From assembly GCA_002785325.1 (NCBI GenBank), contig PFMH01000106.1, positions 1-7,939 of the forward strand: a DNA stretch of 7,939 bases, written 5' to 3'. The notes below the pieces were generated by a model, which saw nothing but the letters and a program-made list of their open reading frames with translations, was not told the origin of the DNA and did not search any database. The first letter of the stretch is position 1. Each line of letters starts with the position of its first letter. Positions 1 through 7,000 of this stretch are shown one piece after another. Position numbers and translations under genes: made by a program. Source of the DNA: a bacterium (Candidatus Howlettbacteria) CG_4_10_14_0_8_um_filter_40_9. GTDB lineage: Bacteria; Patescibacteriota; CPR2; UBA1875; GCA-2785325.

Positions 1-31
1 TAATATTAAAATGATGTAGAAGTGGAATCCA

Positions 32-78
32 TCGCCTTTGAGGCGACCCTACCCATCAAGCCACCGACTTGTCGGTGG
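32..78. repeat. Twin-hairpin, REP-like element
   Basis: Two perfect hairpins lie 14 nt apart. The first pairs TCGCCT (32-37) with AGGCGA (41-46) around a 3-nt loop. The second pairs CCACCGA (61-67) with TCGGTGG (72-78) around a CTTG tetraloop, which can also be read as an 8-bp stem. This stretch is much more GC-rich than its surroundings, and there is no T-run after either stem, so a simple terminator is unlikely. On the minus strand a GTAG tetranucleotide (50-47) abuts the first hairpin, and that layout resembles REP sequences mobilised by REP-associated (IS200-like Y1) transposases. The two hairpins are seen directly; the REP assignment is inference from architecture and from my recollection of similar repeats in Patescibacteria. 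The alternative is a structured 5' leader of a leftward transcript. Confidence 0.5.
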
Positions 79-89
79 TGTCTGACTAA

Positions 90-117
90 ATTATAACAGT
101 ATTAAATAGAAGGTCAA
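90..117 (-). promoter_or_regulatory. Leftward sigma70-type promoter, extended -10
   Basis: Read on the minus strand, there is TTGACC (117-112, five of six matches to the -35 consensus), a 16-nt spacer, and a perfect TATAAT (95-90) preceded by TGT, which makes an extended -10. Transcription would start near 81-83 and run left through the two hairpins and out of the window. It would therefore serve a divergent gene or small RNA beyond the left edge. No convincing coding sequence for it is visible in the remaining 80 bases. AT-rich DNA yields chance promoters, but this one matches consensus better than the rpoB promoter does. Confidence 0.45.
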
Positions 118-208
118 CTATATCTTAAATATCGCGAAAATTCAAGGGTAAAATAGAAAAATTTGAGGCAGGAGATTAAATCAAATAATTCCTGATAAAA
201 AAAACCTC

Positions 209-237
209 TTGACATCTTTTTTGGAATCCGATACATT
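209..237 (+). promoter_or_regulatory. rpoB promoter (sigma70 type)
   Basis: A perfect -35 TTGACA (209-214) is followed by a 17-nt spacer and TACATT (232-237), which matches four of six -10 positions. An eight-A run (197-204) lies just upstream of the -35 in AT-rich DNA and could act as an UP element. The start site would fall at about 242-246, leaving a leader of about 190 nt before rpoB. Because rplJL are not directly upstream, this is the best candidate for the main rpoBC promoter in the window. Confidence 0.6.
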
Positions 238-243
238 GTATAT

Positions 244-435
244 GAAATTATTTTTTTCTAGGGGGACTAGGAACAAACGTTGAAAGTAAAACTGAATAAA
301 AAGGCAACAAAGTAATAAAACAGAGTAAAGCTCCCAGTTGGTTTTTTATGGGAGCCACTTTTATGTTTATCTATTTTTTGACCGATTGGTAAGAATATTT
401 TGTAGCATGGTTTTTTAAATTATTAAGAAAAAAAT
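244..435 (+). promoter_or_regulatory. rpoB 5' leader with possible attenuator
   Basis: This stretch of about 190 nt between the promoter and rpoB has no long gene. Two tiny ORFs can be read. ATG 242-244 gives 13 codons ending at TGA 281-283; it would be leaderless if transcription starts at A242. TTG 280-282 gives MKVKLNKKATK and ends in a double stop TAATAA (313-318). The TTG has a plausible ribosome binding site, AGGA 269-272, 7 nt upstream, and five of the 11 residues are Lys. The second ORF ends 11 nt before a terminator-like stem (330-355). The ten-base TGGTTTTTTA occurs twice (339-348 and 408-417). The order promoter, mini-ORF, hairpin, gene is what transcription attenuation would look like, but Lys-rich mini-ORFs also arise by chance in AT-rich DNA. 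I know of no named family that this leader matches. Confidence 0.35.
330..365 (+). terminator. Terminator-like hairpin (attenuator candidate)
   Basis: GCTCCCA (330-336) pairs perfectly with TGGGAGC (349-355) around a 12-nt T-rich loop. A further A-T pairing (327-329 with 359-361) is possible across a small bulge. The following sequence is T-rich but broken (CACTTTTATGTTTAT), so termination would probably be partial. It sits downstream of the rpoB promoter and about 80 nt before the rpoB start, so it would act on rpoBC itself rather than end an upstream gene. Partial termination just before rpoB is known in E. coli (the rplL-rpoB attenuator). The similarity here is positional, not in sequence. 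Confidence 0.45.
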
Positions 436-3400
436 ATGCCAAACAGAGTTTATTTAAATAAAAGAAAAGATGCGATGGAGCTCCCAAATCTCATCGAACT
501 TCAGTTGGATTCTTACAAGTGGTTGATATCCGAAGGGATAGAAGAGCTTTTTGATGAGATAAACCCGGTGCAGGACTTTACAGGCAATCTTTTGGAGCTG
601 AAGTTCGGAAAATTCTATTTTGATGAGCCAAAGTATTCTGAAAAAACAGCAAAACTGAAAAATCATTCATATGAAGCTTCTCTCAAAGTTGAGATCGAAC
701 TAAAAAACAAAGAAACAGGAAAGACGAAAAAACAAGAGGTCTTTATGGGCGATTATCCTGTTATGACGGATAGGGGAACTTTTATCATAAACGGGAATGA
801 AAGAGTTGTCGCCAGCCAGCTAATAAGATCCGGAGGAGTATTTTTCTCTTCAGAACAAACGGCTGAGAGAAAGCTCTACGGTGTAAAGATTATCCCAAAC
901 AACAGAGGTCCTTGGCTCGAGATAGAGACTTCTCTTTCAAACGTTATCTCCGTAAAGATAGACAGGAAAAGAAAACTCCCGATAACTACATTGCTTCGGG
1001 CTTTTGGCTACGTGTCAAACGAAGAAATCTTAAAACTTTTCAAAGATGTAAATACGAACAAAGACAGAGATTTCATAAACGCTACCCTAGAAAAAGACCC
1101 GAGCTCTACAAGAGATGAAGCTTATGTAGAGATATATAAAAAGATAAGACCCGGAGACTTGGCTACCGTTGAAAATGCGAAAGGTCTCATCGACGGGATG
1201 TTTTTTGATTATAAAAAATATGACTTTGGCAATGTAGGCAGATACAAGATAAACAAACGGCTTGGGATCAATATTCCTATAAACAGAGAAACCAGAGTTA
1301 TAAGAAAAGAAGACGTGGCGGAAGCGATAAAAGAACTTATAGTTTTAAATAATACCCAAGGTGAAGCGGACGATATCGACCATCTAGCGAACAGAAGACT
1401 TAAAAGAGTCGGAGAGCTTCTACAAAACAGGTTCAGGATCGGTCTCCTTCGAACCGAAAGGATCATAAGAGACAGGATGAGTACAAACGATCCGACTACG
1501 GTGACTGCAAATCAGCTTATAAATGTGAGGCCGATAGTTGCTTCTGTAAATGAATTTTTCGCTTCAAGCCAACTCTCAAACTTTATGGATCAGACCAATC
1601 CGCTAGCGGAACTTACAAACAAGAGGCGTCTTTCCGCTATGGGACCGGGCGGACTTTCGAGGGAAAGAGCAGGGATGGAAGTCAGAGACGTGCATAGAAC
1701 TCATTATGGAAGAATCTGTCCGATAGAAACTCCGGAAGGTCCGAATATCGGTCTTGTGACTACGCTGGCTACATTTGCATCCGTCAATGAATACGGATTT
1801 ATCGAAACTCCTTATATAAAAGTTTTGCACGAAGCAAAGAATGACGGCAAGGCCACTGTTGGCAAAATGATTAGCGAAGATGTGAAAGACGGAAAAGGCA
1901 AGGTTGTCGCAAAAGCCGGAGACAAAGTTTCGGAAAGTTTAGCAAAGTCGCTTGCAAAGCTCGATCAAAAGATGATCCCTCTAAAAGCCAGAGTTACTTC
2001 CGAGATCGTTTATCTGGATGCCTTTGATGAAGAAAAAGCTACTATAGCCGAGTTCGGTACTCCATATGATGAGAACGGTTATTTTACAAAAGACCTAGTT
2101 GTTGCTAGAAAAAGAGGTGAAGCAGAGGAAGTTCATTCCTCAAGAGTGGACTATATGGACGTTGCCAGCCACCAAACGACCAGCATATCGACGGCACTCA
2201 TACCTTTCTTGGAGCACGATGCCGCAAACCGAGCTCTGATGGGCGCGAATATGCAACGTCAAGCAGTTTCTCTTTTAAAGCCAGAATCTCCGATCGTAGG
2301 AACAGGAGTAGAATGGAAGGTTGCAGAAGACTCCGGCCAGCTGATAAAAGCTAAAGCTAATGGGAAAGTTAAGATGTCTTCTGCTGATATGGTAAGAGTA
2401 AAATACGCAAATGGGAAAGAAGAAGAATATGCTTTGGAAAAATTTGTAAAAAGCAACCAGGGAACTTGCATAAATCAAAAAACCGTCGTAAATACGGGAG
2501 ACAGTGTTAAAAAAGGAGACGTTTTAGTTGATGGTACCGCGATGCAGAACGGAGAGATCGCCCTAGGTAAAAACGTGCTTACTGCATATATGCTTTGGGG
2601 CGGAGCAAACTTTGAAGACGCTATCATTATTTCAGAAAAATTGGCAAAAGATGATGTTTACAGCTCTATACATCTTGGAGAATTTGACGTTGATATAAGA
2701 GACACAAAGCTGGGGCCGGAAGTTATAACAAGAGATATCCCAAATGTTGGAGATGAGGCACTGCGAGATCTTGATGAGGACGGAATAGTAAGGATCGGCG
2801 CAGAAGTTTCCGGGGGCGATATATTGGTCGGTAAGATTACGCCAAAGGGCGAAACAGAACTTTCTGCAGAAGAGAGGCTGCTTCGAGCGATATTCGGTGA
2901 AAAAGCAAGAGATGTCAAAGACAGCTCTCTTCGACTTTCTGTCGGAGTACACGGAAAAGTCGTTGATATCAGGATAATGGATAGAGACAAAGGAGATGAA
3001 CTGCCGGCAGGGATTACGAAAAAGATATATGTAACAGTCGCGCAGACGAGGAAGATTTCCGTAGGAGACAAAATGGCGGGGAGACACGGTAACAAAGGTG
3101 TTATTTCAAAAATATTGCCTGTCGAGGACATGCCTCATCTTGAGGACGGTACGCCGATCGAGATTATCTTAAATCCTTTGGGAGTAGGAGCAAGAATGAA
3201 TATCGGACAGGTTTTGGAAACTCATCTTGGTTGGGCAGCTGAAAAATTGGGCTATAAGGTTGCAACTCCTATATTTGACGGGGTAAAGATCGAAGAGATA
3301 AAAGCAGAACTTAAAAAAGCAGGACTTCCCGAAGACGGTAAGATAACTCTCTATGACGGGAAAACAGGAGATGCATTCTCAGAAAGAGTCGTAGTTGGAT

Positions 3401-4062
3401 ACAACTATATGTTGAAGCTTCTTCACCTTGTAGAAGATAAGATCCACGCTCGATCTATCGGGCCGTACGCTATGGTAACTCAACAGCCTTTGGGAGGAAA
3501 ATCTCAGAGGGGAGGACAAAGGTTCGGAGAGATGGAAGTTTGGGCGCTAGAAGCTTATGGCGCAGCCCATACTTTGCAGGAAGTTCTAACGATAAAATCC
3601 GACGATGTTATCGGTCGAAGCAAGGCCTATGAAAATATTATAAAAGGAGAACAGATAAAAGAGCCGAGAATACCAGAGTCCTTCAATGTGTTGGTCAAGG
3701 AGATGGAAGCGTTGGGACTTTCAGTAGAGCTTATAGAAGAAGAGGGCGGAGTGGTGGAGGAAGTTGATGCGACAGAAGTTATTCAAGAAAAATATGACAA
3801 AGATATCCAAGATTTAGATTCTAGACCTTTGGTCACCGATCCTCAAGCAGAGGGGTTAGGGCAAGTAGACGTTTCAAAAAGTAAAGAAATAGATGATTTT
3901 GAGGTATTGGAAGAAAATGACAAGACAAACCAACCGGCAACTAAGGGTAAAAATCCCTCGACCGGATTCGATAAACTCACCACAGGCAAGCTCAGGAATA
4001 AACCACCCGACAAACTCGAGGTAAATCCCTCAACTAAGCTCGGAATAAAGGAGGAAAAATGA
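436..4062 (+). CDS. rpoB: DNA-directed RNA polymerase subunit beta
   Basis: This is the beta subunit, which with beta' forms the catalytic centre of RNA polymerase. The protein has 1208 residues. The N-terminus enters the usual ELPNLIELQLDSY motif. Landmarks in order are the rifampicin region (376-402), GPGGLSRERAG with PIETPEGPNIGL (429-440), GANMQRQAV (603-611), NFEDAI with acidic E727/D728, GDKMAGRHGNKGV with catalytic lysines K879 and K887, and QRFGEMEVWALEAYGA (1028-1042). The large proteobacterial insertions are absent. The conserved protein ends near residue 1100; beyond it is an acidic, low-complexity tail of about 108 residues whose last 38 look repeat-derived. Unusual residues are N382 and N395 (E. 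coli 513 and 526) and A596 (E. coli 675). The first ATG follows an in-frame stop at 424-426. Its upstream region is A-rich with no clear Shine-Dalgarno. The stop is TGA followed directly by TAG, overlapping rpoC by 4 bases. Identity is certain; the function of the tail is unknown. Confidence 0.99.
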   Translation: MPNRVYLNKRKDAMELPNLIELQLDSYKWLISEGIEELFDEINPVQDFTGNLLELKFGKFYFDEPKYSEKTAKLKNHSYEASLKVEIELKNKETGKTKKQEVFMGDYPVMTDRGTFIINGNERVVASQLIRSGGVFFSSEQTAERKLYGVKIIPNNRGPWLEIETSLSNVISVKIDRKRKLPITTLLRAFGYVSNEEILKLFKDVNTNKDRDFINATLEKDPSSTRDEAYVEIYKKIRPGDLATVENAKGLIDGMFFDYKKYDFGNVGRYKINKRLGINIPINRETRVIRKEDVAEAIKELIVLNNTQGEADDIDHLANRRLKRVGELLQNRFRIGLLRTERIIRDRMSTNDPTTVTANQLINVRPIVASVNEFFASSQLSNFMDQTNPLAELTNKRRLSAMGPGGLSRERAGMEVRDVHRTHYGRICPIETPEGPNIGLVTTLATFASVNEYGFIETPYIKVLHEAKNDGKATVGKMISEDVKDGKGKVVAKAGDKVSESLAKSLAKLDQKMIPLKARVTSEIVYLDAFDEEKATIAEFGTPYDENGYFTKDLVVARKRGEAEEVHSSRVDYMDVASHQTTSISTALIPFLEHDAANRALMGANMQRQAVSLLKPESPIVGTGVEWKVAEDSGQLIKAKANGKVKMSSADMVRVKYANGKEEEYALEKFVKSNQGTCINQKTVVNTGDSVKKGDVLVDGTAMQNGEIALGKNVLTAYMLWGGANFEDAIIISEKLAKDDVYSSIHLGEFDVDIRDTKLGPEVITRDIPNVGDEALRDLDEDGIVRIGAEVSGGDILVGKITPKGETELSAEERLLRAIFGEKARDVKDSSLRLSVGVHGKVVDIRIMDRDKGDELPAGITKKIYVTVAQTRKISVGDKMAGRHGNKGVISKILPVEDMPHLEDGTPIEIILNPLGVGARMNIGQVLETHLGWAAEKLGYKVATPIFDGVKIEEIKAELKKAGLPEDGKITLYDGKTGDAFSERVVVGYNYMLKLLHLVEDKIHARSIGPYAMVTQQPLGGKSQRGGQRFGEMEVWALEAYGAAHTLQEVLTIKSDDVIGRSKAYENIIKGEQIKEPRIPESFNVLVKEMEALGLSVELIEEEGGVVEEVDATEVIQEKYDKDIQDLDSRPLVTDPQAEGLGQVDVSKSKEIDDFEVLEENDKTNQPATKGKNPSTGFDKLTTGKLRNKPPDKLEVNPSTKLGIKEEK
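3946..4057 (+). repeat. Degenerate repeat fused in frame to the rpoB 3' end
   Basis: The last 38 codons of rpoB (residues 1171-1208) are internally repetitive and unlike the rest of the gene. NPST occurs twice (1173-1176 and 1197-1200), and the pair Lys-Leu, coded AAA/AAG CTC, occurs four times (ending at 1181, 1186, 1194 and 1202). At DNA level, near copies include TAAAAATCCCTCGAC (3948-3962) with TAAATCCCTCAAC (4022-4034), and AAGCTCAGGAATAAA with AAGCTCGGAATAAA. The stretch GFDKLTTGKLR matches, from memory, the translation of a short dispersed repeat (TTCGACAAGCTCA type) common in genomes of uncultivated bacteria. Repetition is visible directly; origin as an inserted mobile repeat is inference. 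Confidence 0.6.
4047..4061 (+). promoter_or_regulatory. Strong Shine-Dalgarno setting the rpoC start
   Basis: AAAGGAGG (4047-4054) lies 4 nt before the rpoC ATG (4059-4061), inside the last codons of rpoB. It is the only strong ribosome binding site among the three genes. With the ATGA stop/start overlap it indicates translational coupling, which would keep beta and beta' synthesis close to equal. It fixes the rpoC start with high confidence. Confidence 0.85.
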
Positions 4063-7000
4063 TAGATAGTAATGTAAAAGAGAAAACTTTCGACGCGATC
4101 CGTCTTTCTATCGCTTCTCCCGATCAGATACTTGGTTGGTCTAAGGGTGAGGTTCTAAAGCCGGAAACGATTAACTACCGGACTCAGAAACCTGAAAAAG
4201 ACGGTCTTTTCTGCGAGAAGATATTTGGTCCGTCAAAGGATTGGGAATGCTATTGCGGAAAATACAAAAAGATAAGATACAAAGGCGTAGTTTGCGACAA
4301 GTGCGGAGTAGAGGTTACCCGATCGATCGTTAGGAGAGAAAGGATGGGGCATATAAAACTTGCTTCTCCGGTTGCTCATATCTGGTTTTTGAAAGGGACC
4401 CCAAGTACTGTCGGTCTCATAACAGGAAAGTCAGTAAAGGATTTGGAAAAGGTCGTATACTTTGCCAGCTATATTGTTCAAGAAGTAAATGAAGATCTTA
4501 AAAAACAGGCTATAAAAACTATCGATGACGAGTTCAAGTCTAGAAAACAGAGCATACTGAAAGAAAAACAGGGGAAAGTCGCAGATGAAGAGGTAGCAAA
4601 TCTTGAAGATTCAAAGACCAAAGCGAAAGAAGAGCTCAAACTTATAGAAAGGCACTCCATAATCCCAGAGTCCAAATATAGAGAGTTGTCTATGAAATAC
4701 GGTGAAGTTTTTAAAGGCAGTATCGGAGCGGAAGCCATAAAAGAAGTTTTGACGGATATCAATCTTGAATCATTGGCAAAAGAACTAAAAAATGAAATTG
4801 AAAACTCTGTAGGACAGAAAAGAAAAAAAGCGCTAAAGAGACTAAAGGGCGTTGAAGGATTTATAAACGCCAAGATAAGACCGGAGTGGATGGTTATAAC
4901 AAATCTACCAGTAATTCCACCAGATCTTCGACCTATGGTCCAGCTTGATGGAGGCAGATTTGCCACATCGGATCTAAACGATCTTTATAGGAGAGTTATA
5001 AATAGAAACAACAGACTTAAAAAGCTGATGAATCTTGATGCGCCGGACATTATATGCAGAAATGAAAAAAGAATGCTTCAGGAAGCGGTCGATGCCTTGA
5101 TTGATAATAGCGCAAGGAGAGAAAAGAGCGCTCAAGGGGCTGGTGTCGGGAAAAAAAGGAAACTCAAATCCTTAGCTGACATGTTAAAAGGAAAACAAGG
5201 AAGATTCAGGCAAAACCTTTTGGGCAAAAGAGTTGATTATTCAGGTAGAAGCGTTATCGTTGTCGGACCGGAACTTAAACTCCACCAATGCGGGCTTCCG
5301 AAAACCATGGCTTTGGAACTTTTCAGACCGTTTGTTATCGGCAGTCTTATCCGATCTGATCTTGCTCACAACGTAAAAAGCGCTTCAAGGATGATAGAGA
5401 GAGGCAGTGTAGATGTTTGGGACGCGCTTGAAGAAGTGATCAAGGACAAGCTGGTTCTTTTGAACCGAGCGCCAACCCTTCACCGTCTCGGGATACAGGC
5501 ATTCCAGCCTGTTTTGGTAGAAGGTATGGCTATTCAGATCCATCCTTTGGTATGTGCCGCCTTTAACGCCGACTTCGATGGAGATCAGATGGCAGTCCAT
5601 CTTCCTTTATCCGTTCAGGCTCAAAAAGAAGCAAGAGAGATTATGCTTTCTAAAGAAAATCTTCTAAAGCCGTCTTCATCGGAACCGATAGTAAATCCTT
5701 CTCAAGACATTGTTTTCGGATGTTATTGGATGACAAAGATGAGGGAAGGAGCTAAAGGCGAAGGCAAGATTTTTACCGACGAAAAGGAAGCCGTATATGC
5801 TTATCAATGCGGGGATATCGACCTCCAAGCAAAGATAAAGGTCAGACTGGACGGACAAATCATAGAAACGACTGTTGGAAGGCTCAATTTTAACGATGCC
5901 ATTCCTGAGGGGATTGAATATAAAAACTATGAGTTCAATAAAAAAGGCTTGGAAAAACTTATAAAAGAAGTTTTTGACAAACTGGGCAAAGAGGTTACGT
6001 CTGAGCTGGTAGATAAAATCAAGAACTTAGGATTTAGATATTCAACAAGTTCGGGTATTACTATGTCAGTGTTTGATCTAGACATACCAGAGAAGAAAAA
6101 AGAAATACTTGAGAAAGCCGAAGAGAGGGTTCAGCATATCAACGACCAGCACGATCAAGGGCTCATAACAGACAGAGAGAAGAGCGTTAAAGTAGTCTCT
6201 ATCTGGGGAGAAGCCAAAGATGAGGTTCAGGCAGAAATGGGTAAATGCATGGATCCTTGGGGCGCTACATTCTTACTGCTAGACTCTGGCTCAAGGGGAA
6301 GTATCGAACAGTACGGTCAGATTGTCGGTATGAAAGGAAACGTAATAAACGCAAAAGGAATAACGATAGAGCTTCCAATAAAGACAAACTATAAAGAGGG
6401 ATTTTCAGCTCTAGAATATTTCATATCTACCCATGGAGCTAGGAAAACGCTTTCAGATACTGCTCTAAAAACATCTGATGCAGGATATCTGACAAGAAGG
6501 CTTGTAGACGTGTCGCAAGATATCATCATTACAGAAGATGATTGTAAGGACAAAGAAGGATTTGTTATCTCCAGAAAAGAAAGCGAAGAGATGGGCGAAG
6601 ATTTTGACGATAGGATAACAGGCAGAACATTGTGCGATAATTTGATAGACGAAAAAACCGGAGAAATCATGATTAAGAAGGGAACGCTCATTACCGATGA
6701 ACATCTTGCAAAGATATTAGAAGGAGAAGTAAAAGAGGTTAAGATAAGGTCTCTTCTAAAATGTAAATCAGAGTGGGGAGTCTGCCATGCTTGTTATGGG
6801 GTAGACCTAGCAAGAGGCGGTTTGGTTAAAAAGGGAGAAGCAGTAGGGATCGTCGCCGCGCAAAGTATCGGAGAGGTTGGTACGCAACTCACACTTAGAA
6901 CCTTCCACTCCGGCGGAGTAGCCGGCGGAGTCGACATCACTCAAGGTTTGCCTAGAGTGGAAGAGTTGGTAGAGTCTAGGATACCAAAATGGCAGGCAGC

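Noticed and set aside
6..56. Leftward 16-codon ORF starting at position 56
   Set aside because: There is no ribosome binding site, it runs through one hairpin, and it has no recognisable similarity. Too short to support.
69..97. Possible rightward promoter TTGTCG, 17 nt, TATAAC
   Set aside because: The -35 lies inside the perfect hairpin and matches only four of six bases. The same AT box is better explained as the leftward TATAAT.
475..477. Alternative rpoB start at codon 14
   Set aside because: It has no better ribosome binding site, and the residues before it fit the usual basic RpoB N-terminus leading into ELPNLIE, so the upstream ATG at 436 is preferred.
2632..3131. Two overlapping minus-strand open frames of about 150 codons inside rpoB
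   Set aside because: They are shadows of a highly conserved coding region, Ser/Phe/Cys-rich as expected of antisense reading, with no domain recognisable and no need for a gene there.
4478..4966. Minus-strand open frame of 162 codons inside rpoC
   Set aside because: It is antisense to the Lys/Glu-rich clamp region, which gives long Ser/Phe/Leu runs by reverse complement. No recognisable protein.
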